This document shows, one piece after another, positions 1 through 9,121 of a stretch of 64,000 nt of DNA (its first letter is position 1; each line of letters opens with the position of its first letter). Made by a program: the position numbers and the translations under genes. A model generated the notes under the pieces. It did no database searches. It worked only from the letters and a program-made list of their open reading frames with translations, and was not told the DNA's origin. The stretch lies in assembly GCF_004770145.1 (NCBI RefSeq), contig NZ_RQFW01000018.1:62001-126000 (forward strand), written 5' to 3'. The stretch is from Leptospira bourretii (lineage in GTDB: Bacteria; Spirochaetota; Leptospiria; Leptospirales; Leptospiraceae).

Positions 1-67
1 TTCCTCTTTTTTTCTAATTCCTAAAAACATTTTTAAATCTAAAATCTATTAAAATGAATCCTTCTAT

Positions 68-1090
68 TTAAACCGAATCACTAAGAATCGTTTTGTATTC
101 ACTCAGTCTTGTTCGAATTCTATCGTTGATTCCGTGTTTGGCGCACTCTGAAATGACTCTGACTGCATTTTTAACTGCCAATGCATTGGAAGAACCATGC
201 CCAATCATACAAATCCCTTCTACACCGAGTAGAAGCGCACCGCCATATTCCGCATAGTCTAAACGTTTTTTCACAGCGTTAAATGTTGATTTTAAAAGTA
301 AGGCACCAGTTTGTGCAAGACTGGATTGTCTGATGGAATTTTTTAAAACATTAAAAATAGATTTTGCAAGACCTTCTGTTGCTTTGAGAACAATGTTCCC
401 AATAAAACCATCACAAACAACAACGTCTACTTCACGGCCACCGCCATAAAGATCACGACCTTCCACGTTTCCGACGAAGTTAAATGGTATTTTTTTTAAG
501 AGATCAAAGGTTTTGACAGAAACCGTATTTCCTTTTTTGTCTTCTTCCCCATTGGAAAGAATACCAACCTTAGGATTTTGGATTCCAAAAAGTTCACGAG
601 AATAGATTTCACCCATCACAGCAAACTGAGCTAAGTATTCGGGTTTACAGTCTACGTTTGCACCAGCATCTAACAGAAGTACAGGTGGCCCTTCCTCTCT
701 TGGAATATGCGCAGCAATGGGTGGGCGCAAAACGCCAGGTAGGCGGCCAAGGTGTAACAATGCGGCGGCCATAGTAGCACCTGTGTTTCCCGGAGAAAAC
801 ACACCGATACATTCTTTATCTGCTACCAAACGAACTGCTTTGACTACGGAAGAATCCTCCATAGCGCGTACTGCTATCGAAGGAGAATCATTCATACCAA
901 TGATTTCGGTAGAATGAATGACACGGATTTTTTCAGTGTCATAATCAAATTTTAACAGGATATCGAGTAACTCTTGTTCGTCTCCAACGAGATACACAGA
1001 CAGCCCGAATTCTCGAACTGCCAGTACCGCGCCCTCGACGATACCTTCAGGGCCGTAATCTCCGCTCATCGCGTCCACGGCGACCCACAT
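68..1090 (-). CDS. plsX: Phosphate acyltransferase PlsX
   Basis: PlsX converts acyl-ACP to acyl-phosphate, the substrate of PlsY in phosphatidic acid synthesis; it acts at the inner face of the membrane. The 340-residue product has normal family length and shows the family blocks [14 protein letters not shown] at the N-terminus, [13 protein letters not shown] at residues 99-111 and [12 protein letters not shown] at 139-150, plus [12 protein letters not shown] nearer the C-terminus. The ATG at 1090 lies 5 bp after the rpmF stop, and the rpmF-plsX pair is widespread in bacteria. It is the last gene of the minus-strand run visible here; whether fab or acp genes follow lies outside the window. 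Confidence 0.97.
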   Translation of the reverse strand: MWVAVDAMSGDYGPEGIVEGAVLAVREFGLSVYLVGDEQELLDILLKFDYDTEKIRVIHSTEIIGMNDSPSIAVRAMEDSSVVKAVRLVADKECIGVFSPGNTGATMAAALLHLGRLPGVLRPPIAAHIPREEGPPVLLLDAGANVDCKPEYLAQFAVMGEIYSRELFGIQNPKVGILSNGEEDKKGNTVSVKTFDLLKKIPFNFVGNVEGRDLYGGGREVDVVVCDGFIGNIVLKATEGLAKSIFNVLKNSIRQSSLAQTGALLLKSTFNAVKKRLDYAEYGGALLLGVEGICMIGHGSSNALAVKNAVRVISECAKHGINDRIRTRLSEYKTILSDSV

Positions 1091-1095
1091 AATGG

Positions 1096-1296
1096 TTAGT
1101 TATCTTCGGTCGTTTTTTTAACTTTTTGAGCGACTACGAGTTTTCCCTTATAAAAACCGCAATAAGGGCAAACACGGTGGGATAGAACAAATGATCCACA
1201 ATTGGAACACGGGTTTAAGTTAGGTTTGCCAATCGCGTGATGGGCTCTTTTCGTTCTAACTTTCGATTTTGATTTACGTCTCTTTGGGACTGCCAT
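1096..1296 (-). CDS. rpmF: 50S ribosomal protein L32
   Basis: Small basic 66-residue protein of the large ribosomal subunit. It begins [20 protein letters not shown], the typical L32 N-terminus, and has two CxxC pairs (C30/C33 and C43/C46) that form a zinc ribbon, so this is the zinc-binding form of L32. It sits between hisG (67 bp upstream) and plsX (5 bp downstream) on the same strand. The length and motifs leave no real alternative. Confidence 0.97.
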   Translation of the reverse strand: MAVPKRRKSKSKVRTKRAHHAIGKPNLNPCSNCGSFVLSHRVCPYCGFYKGKLVVAQKVKKTTEDN

Positions 1297-1363
1297 GGCT
1301 ATCCTCTATGGAATTATAACTGGTTTTTACTATGTTTTGGAAAACCAATGTGAAAACAATATT

Positions 1364-1978
1364 TTAATTTTCTAGGCTCTCGATAAGAGACCGTAATTCG
1401 GTGTGTTTGTGATAAAAAGAGGAACGATTGCAGACAAAACGGGCTGTACTGTATAAAATCGACTCAAATTCCTTGAGACCATTGGCTTTGAGAGTCCCAC
1501 CAGTGGATACTAAGTCCACGATACAGTCAGATAGACCTACAATCGGTGCCAGTTCAATCGAACCATAAAGTTTGATGATTTCGCAGGAAATCCCTTTGGA
1601 AAAAAAATATTCCCGAGTTAGGTTGGGGTATTTGGTCGCCACTCGCACTTTGGAGCGTTTGGCAAATAAATCAAAGTCAGGGAATGAGGCAAGAGAGAGA
1701 CGACAAGCCCCTAGTTTCAAATCCACTGGAGCAATGAGATCAAATCCCCCTTCTCGGAGGATGTCCCAGCCCACAATGCCGGCATCAGCGGCTGCTTCTT
1801 CCACATAGGTGCAAACATCTTGGGATCTGACAAATAAAAGACGGAGGCGTTTGTCTTCCGAGACAAAGGTGAGTTCTTTGGAACCCTCGGATGGCAGAGT
1901 TTTTAACCATCCTTTGGATAACAAAAGATCCGCAGTTTCTTCGGCAAGCCTACCTTTCGGAAGAGCCAAAGTTAACAT
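1364..1978 (-). CDS. hisG: ATP phosphoribosyltransferase, short form
   Basis: Catalyses the first step of histidine synthesis, joining ATP and PRPP. The 204-residue length marks the short form, which lacks the C-terminal histidine-binding regulatory domain and in known cases works with the HisRS-like subunit HisZ; no hisZ is seen in this window. The N-terminus [14 protein letters not shown] and the PRPP loop [18 protein letters not shown] (residues 151-168) are clear. The start ATG is 3 bp from the stop of the upstream TPR gene, so the two are probably cotranscribed. A histidine enzyme inside a ribosomal/lipid operon is an unusual neighbour but the reading frame is intact. Confidence 0.96.
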   Translation of the reverse strand: MLTLALPKGRLAEETADLLLSKGWLKTLPSEGSKELTFVSEDKRLRLLFVRSQDVCTYVEEAAADAGIVGWDILREGGFDLIAPVDLKLGACRLSLASFPDFDLFAKRSKVRVATKYPNLTREYFFSKGISCEIIKLYGSIELAPIVGLSDCIVDLVSTGGTLKANGLKEFESILYSTARFVCNRSSFYHKHTELRSLIESLEN

Positions 1979-1981
1979 AGG

Positions 1982-2728
1982 TTAGTTTTTCCCGAGTTTG
2001 AGGAGTAAATAACTAGAGAGAAGTTTTACATCTTCCCCAGATTCTGCCACATCTAGTTTGACTGCTTTTTCAAGATACTCTTTGGCACCCGCCTTATCTC
2101 CGTTAAGGTAAGACAAACGACCTGCTTGGTAATTAGACCATGCTTTAAATCCATTGAGTTCTCTTGCTGGTTCGATCACCGTAGCTGCAATCTTATAGTT
2201 TTCTAATGACTTGGCATTATTTTTTTCACGTTCTCTGTAGTTCCCAGCAACGTAAAAATAAAGTGCTTTGATTTCTTTGGGAGTATCAATTTTTTTAGCG
2301 GCGTCTTCTAAGTATCCGGCAGCTTTTCCGAATTCCCCTTTTTCAGCATACAGTTTTGAAAGATCTTTCCAAACTCGAAGTTCCATCTTTCCGGTACTTT
2401 GGTTTTGTAAAAAAGCTTCTAAACTTTGGATCTGAACATCGAGACCCACTTTCGATTTTTGGTGGGTGAGTTTCAAATCCTCAAGTGTTACCGTTTCTTT
2501 TTCAAAAAGATAAGCTCTATATTCGAAAAATCCAATGACAACAGCTAACACAACAATGGCGGATGCAAGACTGATAAAAACAGACTTACGATTGCGTGCT
2601 AAAAAATGTGTGAACTTTAAAAATGCGAGTTCAGCTTTAGAACCTTCAAAATCAGCGAACTCATCCTTTTGGATGAGTTCTGCTTGTTTTTTGTGTTCGA
2701 TTTGGTTTTTTTTATGAAACTTATCCAT
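1982..2728 (-). CDS. Membrane-anchored TPR protein
   Basis: 248-residue protein with a charged cytoplasmic N-terminus (about 48 residues), one transmembrane helix (about residues 49-72, rich in V, A and I), and a C-terminal part with tetratricopeptide-like helical repeats, including KLYAEKGEFGKAAGYLEDAA and GDKAGAKEYLEKAVKL. The architecture resembles the YfgM/AncA-like class of TPR proteins that protrude into the periplasm, but this is a fold-level resemblance only. It lies 4 bp after rpsA and 3 bp before hisG, so it is part of the same transcript. The exact partner or role is unknown. Confidence 0.85.
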   Translation of the reverse strand: MDKFHKKNQIEHKKQAELIQKDEFADFEGSKAELAFLKFTHFLARNRKSVFISLASAIVVLAVVIGFFEYRAYLFEKETVTLEDLKLTHQKSKVGLDVQIQSLEAFLQNQSTGKMELRVWKDLSKLYAEKGEFGKAAGYLEDAAKKIDTPKEIKALYFYVAGNYREREKNNAKSLENYKIAATVIEPARELNGFKAWSNYQAGRLSYLNGDKAGAKEYLEKAVKLDVAESGEDVKLLSSYLLLKLGKN

Positions 2729-2732
2729 GGAC

Positions 2733-4433
2733 CTATCGGTTTTGGTTTAAATTCATAAAAGAACCGATGGATTCACGTGAAGGTTGGTTGTCTTCCTTCA
2801 TGTATTTTGCCATCTCTTCACGTTCTACTGCTTTATCAAAGTCTTTGATAGAGAGAGAAATTTTCTTATTGTTAGGTTCGATTTTGACTACAACTGTGCG
2901 AACAGAATCACCCACTTTGTAAAGATCTTCTAACTTAATGTTACGACCATCTGGGATTTCAGAGATATGAACTAGGCCTTCATAACCTGGTTCTACTTCT
3001 ACGAAAACACCAAAACTAACAATCGATTTCACACGACCTTCTACAAGAGTACCCGGTGGGTATTTTTTGCGAAGAGCTTCGTATGGATGTTCAGAAAGTT
3101 GTTTTAATCCACAGCTGATTCGTTGTGCATCTAAGTTTACATCTAGGATTTTGTATTGAACCGATTGGCCTTTTTTAAGGAGGTTTAATGGGTTCTTTTC
3201 TTTTTCATCCCAAGTGATGTCAGAGATATGAATGAGTCCTTCGATTCCACTTTCTACTTCAACGAAAGCACCGTATTTAGTGATCCCTGTGATTTTACCT
3301 TCGAGTACGTTTCCGGCACGAACGTTAGCAGAAAGCGCTTCCCAAGGGTTAGGAAGGAGTTGTTTGAGTCCGAGAGACAAACGTCTTGCTTCGAAATCAA
3401 TGTCTAAAATTTCAGAGTCAACTTCTTGGCCTTTTTTCAAAACATCTTTTGGATGAGGTGGTTTTTTGGCCCAAGAAAGTTCAGTGGTGTGAATCAGACC
3501 TTCGAGTCCCTCTTTGAGTTCCACGAAAGCACCAAAGTTGGTAAGGGAGGTTACGATTCCGCGAACCACCATTCCTTTTTCGAGTTCTTTCTTTGCCCAA
3601 ATCCAAGGATCTTCGTAAAGTTGTTTGATTCCAAGAGAAAGTTTATTGTTCTCTTTATCAACTTCCAGAACAACTACTTCCACTTCGGCACCGATGTTGA
3701 AGTATTGTTTGAAAGGAGCAAATTTTTTGTAAGAAATATCGTTTTGGCGGAGAAGTCCGACCACTTCGTAAACAGAAAGGAAAACACCAAAATTGGCAAT
3801 TTTCACAACCTTACCGTTCACTTTGTCCCCAACTTTTACTTTGCCGAGGAGTTCTTCCCACTTCTCGCCGTTGATTTCGTCGAGGAGTGTTTTACGAGAA
3901 ACCACGCCGGTTCTTGTTTTTTCGTTGAGTTCAATGATTTTGAATGAAAACTCTTTTCCACCTTCTGTGGATTCTTTGAAACGGACCCCTACGTGAGAGG
4001 CAGGAAGGAAAAGTTGAATGCCTTCACTTTCAACTAGGTATCCTTTGTTTTTGACTTCACCGACAATTTTACCGGAGAGTGGATATCCGTTTTGGCTTGC
4101 ATCTTTGATGGTTTCCCAACCGACTCGTTGGTCCGCTTCTTTTTTGGAAAGGACACAATATCCATCGACCCGCTTTTTGATGATCGCACTGACTTTTTCA
4201 CCGCGTTTTGGCGTTTCAGAAAAGTCTTCACGTGAGACACGAGCTTCCAATTTTTCTCCAATATCAAGGAAAACAGTGTCACCAATGACATCGACTACAG
4301 TCCCTTCGATGAGGGTACCTTTTCCTGCGGAGTTTTCTTGTTCTTGTGCTTGTGACTGCGATTCCCACTTCTCTAATAATTCGCCGAAGGAAGTGGTCTC
4401 ATTTTTGGGGGAGGATGGGTTGGTTGAATTCAA
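2733..4433 (-). CDS. rpsA: 30S ribosomal protein S1, six S1 domains
   Basis: RNA-binding ribosomal protein needed for initiation on structured mRNAs. Six OB-fold S1 repeats can be read in order, each opening with a G-x-V/L-x-G pattern: [70 protein letters not shown] and [15 protein letters not shown]. The length of 566 residues matches six-domain S1 of Gram-negative bacteria. A Ser/Gln/Glu-rich N-terminal tail of about 40 residues precedes the first repeat. It follows cmk by 20 bp, the classical cmk-rpsA order. Confidence 0.96.
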   Translation of the reverse strand: MNSTNPSSPKNETTSFGELLEKWESQSQAQEQENSAGKGTLIEGTVVDVIGDTVFLDIGEKLEARVSREDFSETPKRGEKVSAIIKKRVDGYCVLSKKEADQRVGWETIKDASQNGYPLSGKIVGEVKNKGYLVESEGIQLFLPASHVGVRFKESTEGGKEFSFKIIELNEKTRTGVVSRKTLLDEINGEKWEELLGKVKVGDKVNGKVVKIANFGVFLSVYEVVGLLRQNDISYKKFAPFKQYFNIGAEVEVVVLEVDKENNKLSLGIKQLYEDPWIWAKKELEKGMVVRGIVTSLTNFGAFVELKEGLEGLIHTTELSWAKKPPHPKDVLKKGQEVDSEILDIDFEARRLSLGLKQLLPNPWEALSANVRAGNVLEGKITGITKYGAFVEVESGIEGLIHISDITWDEKEKNPLNLLKKGQSVQYKILDVNLDAQRISCGLKQLSEHPYEALRKKYPPGTLVEGRVKSIVSFGVFVEVEPGYEGLVHISEIPDGRNIKLEDLYKVGDSVRTVVVKIEPNNKKISLSIKDFDKAVEREEMAKYMKEDNQPSRESIGSFMNLNQNR

Positions 4434-4453
4434 TGGTTACCGGGATACAAAAC

Positions 4454-5206
4454 CTAGATTTGCCCAGAGGATGAAACCTTGGACAGGATAGTATTTAGGA
4501 CAGTTTCCGTGTCGAGGGTGCTCGTGTCAATCAGGATTGCGTCGGAAGCCTGCTTCAGGGGAGCCACAGTGCGGGTGGTGTCACTTTCATCCCTTGCCAC
4601 AATCTCTTCTTTGATGTGGTTTAGGTCGGCTTTGAAGCCTTTTGTTACTAATTCATCGTATCGGCGTTTGGCCCGCACTTCCACAGAGGCGGTCAGAAAA
4701 AATTTAAATTTGGATTTGGGAAAAACTTCTGTCCCAATGTCTCGACCATCCATCACCAATTGGTGGGTTTTTGCAAATTCTCGGATGTGGTGGTTGATAA
4801 TTTCGCGAAATGCTCGCCTAGGGGCAATGTAACGAATCTTTTTTGTAATCTCTGGATCGCGGATTTCCAAACTTATGTCCCTTCCACCTAGGAACATTAA
4901 ATTTTCCCCCGTGGAAGAAAGTTCACAATGTACGGGAATTTTAGCCACAGAAAAACCGAATTCTACTTCGTCCTTTTCTAAAAGGGTGGCGTCTGCTAGT
5001 TTTTCTGTATAAAACGGAAACTTAGACTCATCCTCTTTTGTTTCCAAAAACTTTTCCCATATAGCAAGCGTTAACGCACGATAATAAGCACCCGAATCCA
5101 AGTAAAGATACCCGATTTTATGGGCGATCATTCGTGCAAGTGTACTTTTTCCGGAGCCGGCAGGCCCGTCTATGGCAATGACTTTTTCTATGTTCGAGAG
5201 ACTCAT
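4454..5206 (-). CDS. cmk: Cytidylate kinase
   Basis: Phosphorylates CMP and dCMP to diphosphates. The P-loop GPAGSGKST lies at residues 14-22 and the family signature DGRDIGTEVFP is present. The open frame extends upstream to 5308, but the ATG at 5206 (MSLSNIEKVIAIDG) puts the P-loop at the usual distance from the N-terminus, whereas the extra 34 residues of the longer frame look unlike any cmk; I chose the shorter 250-residue form. It is first in the cmk-rpsA-TPR-hisG-rpmF-plsX run, with a divergent histidine kinase starting 137 bp away. Confidence 0.94.
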   Translation of the reverse strand: MSLSNIEKVIAIDGPAGSGKSTLARMIAHKIGYLYLDSGAYYRALTLAIWEKFLETKEDESKFPFYTEKLADATLLEKDEVEFGFSVAKIPVHCELSSTGENLMFLGGRDISLEIRDPEITKKIRYIAPRRAFREIINHHIREFAKTHQLVMDGRDIGTEVFPKSKFKFFLTASVEVRAKRRYDELVTKGFKADLNHIKEEIVARDESDTTRTVAPLKQASDAILIDTSTLDTETVLNTILSKVSSSGQI

Positions 5207-5343
5207 GGTTTTATATTCTAAAACTAGAACAGGAATTGATTTCGTCCAGAGGAATTCTGAATGGGAAGAAAGGCTAACCGACGGTAAACGATTTTCCCTT
5301 GACATCAAAATTTTCCTCCCTAGCGTAGCGACACTCAGGCGGG

Positions 5344-6882
5344 ATGTTCGTGAAGCTTAGAAATCGCAATCTTGATCCAGAACGAATTGCCGACTTTGAA
5401 TGTTATCGAAGTGGGATTTTAGAACTCATAGTAGGAAATGCTCCGCTCACTAATGTACTAACCGAAATTGTATTGGGAATTGAAACTTTAAATCCCACAA
5501 TGCTTTGTACAGTTGTTCTCATCGAAAATTCTAAAATTAAAATTGGAGCGGCCCCTTCTCTTCCCAAAATTTATAACGATTCCATTGAAGGAGTCACCAT
5601 CGGACCTGAGGCCGGTTCTTGTGGCACAGCGGCATACACTGGCAAACGAGTTGTGGTAGAAGATATAGGAACAAGTCCTTTATGGAAAAATTATAAAGAC
5701 ATAGCATTGAGTGTGGGTCTATCCTCTTGTTGGTCTGAACCCATCCGTTCCCATACAAACGAAGTGATTGGTACATTTGCCATTTACCATCATGAAGTTG
5801 CAAGCCCTACAGAATTTGATATCTTTATCATTACAGAAACAGCTGATCTTGTGAGCATCGCGATCGAAAAATCGATTGTTTCCGAAAAACTAACAGAAAG
5901 TGAAAGAAGGTTTCGCGATTTTTTTGAAAAAAATTCATCTGTAATGCTCATCATTGAACCAAACTCCGGGGACATCATTAACGCTAACCAAACAGCAGTT
6001 CAATTCTATGGATATCCTCATGAAGTTTTGACAAAGATGAAAATTGAAGAAATCAATATTTTACCTCCTGAAGAAGTAAAAGCAGAAAGGCTGCGTGCAC
6101 TGGCAGAAGAGAGAAGTTATTTTGCTTTTTCGCATAAACTTGCCAGTGGAGCCATCAAACAAGTAGAAGTTTATTCCACTCCAATTGAAACAAGCAACCG
6201 CCATCTTCTTTTTTCCATCGTTCATGATGTCACAGAAAGAAAAATCGCTGAAGAAAAAGTTAAGTCCCTACTTTCGGAAAAGGAAATGATTTTACGAGAG
6301 GTCCACCATCGGATCAAAAACAATATGACCATTCTTTATAATCTTTTGGATTTACAAGCAGGATCACAGGAAAACGAAGAAATCCGAAACTCATTAAAGG
6401 ATGCAACCAGTCGTATCAAAACAATGTCCCTTCTCTACGACAAATTGTACTTGGGGAAAGCATTTCACGAATTACTTTTAGATGAATATCTAATCCCTTT
6501 ATCAGGGGAAATTATTTCTTTATTTCCTTACCCAGTAAAACTGATTACTGAAATTGATAGTCTCCAATTGTCCGCAGAACAACTCCAAGCCATTGGCATC
6601 ATTACAAACGAACTGCTCACCAATAGTTTAAAGTATGCAAGAGATTCTTCCAAAGAGTTGGAAATTAAAATCAAAGTTTGGGCAGAAGAAGAAAATTTCT
6701 TTTTACTCATCAGTGACAACGGAAAAGGATTTGATCCAGAAATATCAAACCCAGATAAACTGGGTTTTGGATTGACCTTAGTGTCTATGTTAACCAAACA
6801 ACTGAATGGTTTACTTACCTTTCAAGGTGCTTCTGGTGCAGAATATAAAATCAAATTCCCGATCCATAAAACCCATCCTTAA
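5344..6882 (+). CDS. GAF-PAS sensor histidine kinase (HisKA_2 type)
   Basis: Soluble 512-residue sensor kinase with no membrane segment. In order: a GAF domain (about residues 20-175, with GPEAGSCGTAAYTGKRV), a PAS domain (about 185-300, FFEKNSSVMLIIEP), a HisKA_2-type dimerisation helix with EVHHRIKNNM (H321/H322, the histidine next to R being the expected phosphoacceptor), and a HATPase_c domain with NELLTNSLKYA (N box) and DNGKGF and GFGLTL (G boxes). GAF plus HisKA_2 kinases usually report redox, light or small-ligand input; the ligand here is unknown. No response regulator is adjacent. Its last 32 bp overlap the 3' end of the convergent gene at 6851. Confidence 0.92.
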   Translation: MFVKLRNRNLDPERIADFECYRSGILELIVGNAPLTNVLTEIVLGIETLNPTMLCTVVLIENSKIKIGAAPSLPKIYNDSIEGVTIGPEAGSCGTAAYTGKRVVVEDIGTSPLWKNYKDIALSVGLSSCWSEPIRSHTNEVIGTFAIYHHEVASPTEFDIFIITETADLVSIAIEKSIVSEKLTESERRFRDFFEKNSSVMLIIEPNSGDIINANQTAVQFYGYPHEVLTKMKIEEINILPPEEVKAERLRALAEERSYFAFSHKLASGAIKQVEVYSTPIETSNRHLLFSIVHDVTERKIAEEKVKSLLSEKEMILREVHHRIKNNMTILYNLLDLQAGSQENEEIRNSLKDATSRIKTMSLLYDKLYLGKAFHELLLDEYLIPLSGEIISLFPYPVKLITEIDSLQLSAEQLQAIGIITNELLTNSLKYARDSSKELEIKIKVWAEEENFFLLISDNGKGFDPEISNPDKLGFGLTLVSMLTKQLNGLLTFQGASGAEYKIKFPIHKTHP

Positions 6883-8461
6883 CTGCGGGGAAAGTGTATC
6901 GAAATCTTTTTTTGGAATTACCTAAATAAGCAAATTCCATACGGATGGTGTCAATATGGCTGGCATCATTACCTCCATCCAAATACAATCTCACTTCCTT
7001 CTCCATTGTTTTACGGTAAAAATAGTTATCCTTAACGTAATTGACCATCTGAAGGTATAAAACTTGATTTTCTGCTGAAAGTTTAGGGTTTACTTTGTCT
7101 GCATTTTGGCTGGCAAATTTCAACTTCCCGTTCAAAAAATGTAAGTTAGAAGAAAACAAATAATTCATTGGGTTTGTTTGATCCATCTGGATGATGAGTG
7201 GGAGTTTAACTGAATTACAATTCCAATAGAATCTTAGTGTAGGTTCTTCTAAATTCACTTCCTTCCAATAAAATTCTAATTCATTCTTTTGGCCGCAAAA
7301 CTCATTTGACTTTTCATCTGAATTGGAAAGCCGAATCGATGATTTTGGAAATACAGAAAATACAGACTGGTTTTTGCTTAATTTCGAATACACTCCATGT
7401 GGAATCCAAACTTTTGTTTCTAGTTGTATGGCCAATGATTTTGCTTGTTCTTCTCCATTTCTCTTTTTTACTTCAGTAAAGAGAGAGTCAGAAAGTGTAT
7501 TGATAAACTCCGGGAAAAAACGATCTCCTGCACTAGTTTTTGCAATTGCCTGAAAAATGGTTACATCTGCTAACTCACTTCCCACCAAAGCCCGATACTG
7601 CCATAACAAAGAAGGAATAAAGGCAAAATCTTTTTTAAAATCAGATTCAATGTTTGCGTCATAAATTCCAATTTCTTTATCCAATCGAAACGCAGATACA
7701 ATCAGTTGGCGTTTGACTGCCTCACAAGTTTTGTGCGTATACAATTCAGGATGATCCAAAAGAGATGCAGCATAATAATCAGATATCCCTTCTGCAAGGG
7801 AACGACCTATGGCATTGTTCCCAAGATATTTTCCTGTGATCAAATGAGTGTATTCGTGATAGATGGCATCAGGACAAGAAGCTGTATCAATGATTCGTTC
7901 AAATGCAAATGTTCCAAAAACAGGTAAATCCCATTTAGGAGCAAACCACAACTCACTGTTCCAAGTTCCATTGGATTCAGCTGGTGGGATGGTCAAAGCA
8001 GTGTTTTTTAATGAAACTTTGGAATCATAATAATCCGTAGGTGAATAAGCAAATGGGGCATCCACTCGGATTCGAACCTTGGGATTAAATTCTGTAATTT
8101 TATCTTTTATTCCAGCGTTTGTTACGATTGTTTTAAATCTAGATTCGATTTTCCGAAGTTGGAATCCTAACGTCAGTAACTTCAAATTTCCTTCTACTTG
8201 TTCCAGTGGAATTGGCTCTTGTTCTAACTTAGAATAAATGGAAAAATTTTCTAATATATAATTTGTTTTGGATTTGAGACCTAGGTCTTCAATTGATATA
8301 TTCTTATGGACAAACTGTTTACGGTTCCCATCCCAATCCAATACTTGGTTTTCTTTTTTTACTTCTGCTGATAGGTTCACACCGAAGAGGAATGTAAAAA
8401 GAGAAAGTAAGATGTAACCTTTTTGTTTCCATTGATTTTTATGAAACTCTAAACTCTTCAT
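6851..8461 (-). CDS. Exported HExxH metallopeptidase-like protein
   Basis: 536-residue protein of unknown specificity. A hydrophobic stretch at about residues 14-32 ending in LSAEV looks like a signal peptide. HEYTH at 202-206 followed by LAEGISDYY with E224 gives the pattern HExxH-x17-E, the zinc-ligand layout of gluzincin peptidases, so an extracytoplasmic metallopeptidase is inferred; no specific family was recognised. The C-terminal third, rich in aromatic and beta-type sequence, has no identified domain. It follows the small exported protein gene (same strand) across a strong terminator, so it probably has its own promoter. Confidence 0.7.
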   Translation of the reverse strand: MKSLEFHKNQWKQKGYILLSLFTFLFGVNLSAEVKKENQVLDWDGNRKQFVHKNISIEDLGLKSKTNYILENFSIYSKLEQEPIPLEQVEGNLKLLTLGFQLRKIESRFKTIVTNAGIKDKITEFNPKVRIRVDAPFAYSPTDYYDSKVSLKNTALTIPPAESNGTWNSELWFAPKWDLPVFGTFAFERIIDTASCPDAIYHEYTHLITGKYLGNNAIGRSLAEGISDYYAASLLDHPELYTHKTCEAVKRQLIVSAFRLDKEIGIYDANIESDFKKDFAFIPSLLWQYRALVGSELADVTIFQAIAKTSAGDRFFPEFINTLSDSLFTEVKKRNGEEQAKSLAIQLETKVWIPHGVYSKLSKNQSVFSVFPKSSIRLSNSDEKSNEFCGQKNELEFYWKEVNLEEPTLRFYWNCNSVKLPLIIQMDQTNPMNYLFSSNLHFLNGKLKFASQNADKVNPKLSAENQVLYLQMVNYVKDNYFYRKTMEKEVRLYLDGGNDASHIDTIRMEFAYLGNSKKRFRYTFPAVKDGFYGSGI

Positions 8462-8489
8462 TTTTTATACTCTATGGTTCTGTTGTTAA

Positions 8490-8540
8490 AAAAAGGGATC
8501 TTGTTTCTTTTTGCCACCAAGAGTGGATAGAAACAAGATC
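8490..8540 (-). terminator. Intrinsic terminator of the small exported protein gene
   Basis: Perfect 12-bp inverted repeat GATCTTGTTTCT (8497-8508) / AGAAACAAGATC (8529-8540), with a nested CCAC/GTGG stem in the loop. Read on the minus strand the stem is followed by CCCTTTTTTTAAC, a run of seven T. It lies 32 bp past the stop of the gene at 8572 and isolates it from the HExxH gene. Confidence 0.85.
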
Positions 8541-8571
8541 ATTAAATTTGTTTTAATGTCTGATAAATGGA

Positions 8572-8997
8572 TTAGAACCCAAGTCCTACGGAATCATACA
8601 TTCCGCCAGATACCACGTTACCAAATCCACCACTATGAATGACCAAACCAACAACAGCGACTACAGTCACAGAAGCTAAAACGTTTTCAAAAACTCTGAA
8701 GTTTGTTCCGTGTAAGTAGTTACCTGTAGATTGTTTCAATTGAATAGAAGAAACAATTCCTTCTAAATCTTGGTCAAGAGTTCCTGCGAATTCAGCATTT
8801 TTAATTTCTCTACTGATTCTTACAAACTCTTGCGGAGTGATATGAGCTTTTAGATACTCATGAGCTTCTTTGTTTGTCATTCCATTGGTTACTAATATTT
8901 TCGCTGCTTCCTTTACGCTCATTTGGTTAGCGGGTGCTGCAAATGCTGCTTGAGTGGCAAACGCGATAGCGAGTACTAAACTGATTTTCTTTTTCAT
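8572..8997 (-). CDS. Small exported protein of unknown function
   Basis: 141-residue protein. The N-terminus MKKKISLVLAIAFATQAAFA is a clear signal peptide with cleavage expected after AFA. The mature part is about 120 residues: a helical, charged first half (VKEAAKILVTNGMTNKEAHE) and a C-terminal hydrophobic, Gly/Val-rich stretch (about residues 110-130) that may be a membrane or beta segment. I do not recognise a family. It is transcribed alone: a T-run terminator lies downstream, and upstream sits a motif shared with the promoter region of the neighbouring 7TM-AraC regulator gene, which suggests that regulator controls it. Confidence 0.75.
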   Translation of the reverse strand: MKKKISLVLAIAFATQAAFAAPANQMSVKEAAKILVTNGMTNKEAHEYLKAHITPQEFVRISREIKNAEFAGTLDQDLEGIVSSIQLKQSTGNYLHGTNFRVFENVLASVTVVAVVGLVIHSGGFGNVVSGGMYDSVGLGF

Positions 8998-9093
8998 GGG
9001 GTTATCCTTTGAATCAAATTTGTTCTTAGTGGGATTTCTTTGAACTCCCCTCTCAAACTTGAATCCATCCTACTACGAAAAAGAATCCAGATC

Positions 9094-9116
9094 GTCTGGA
9101 TCGATCGAATTGGATT
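9094..9116. promoter_or_regulatory. Shared motif, copy 1: candidate AraC-type operator
   Basis: Reads GTCTGGATCGATCGAATTGG followed by ATT. It matches the copy at 10411-10433 at 19 of 23 positions, in the same orientation. A dyad ATCCAGA-TCG-TCTGGAT (9085-9101) overlaps its left end, and a partial echo CTGGATCGAACTGGATG occurs at 9131-9147 inside the end of the regulator gene. The site is about 100 bp upstream of the start of the exported protein gene. Binding by the neighbouring regulator is inference. Confidence 0.5.
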
Positions 9117-9121
9117 GAAAA

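Noticed and set aside
3426..3947. Open frame of 173 codons on the plus strand inside rpsA
   Set aside because: It lies wholly antisense to the S1 repeats and its Phe/Lys-rich composition is a codon mirror of the repeats; no start signal.
4018..4491. Open frame of 157 codons on the plus strand inside rpsA and the cmk end
   Set aside because: Antisense shadow with no recognisable protein and no Shine-Dalgarno.
5207..5308. N-terminal extension of cmk
   Set aside because: 34 extra residues unlike any cytidylate kinase; the ATG at 5206 places the P-loop normally.
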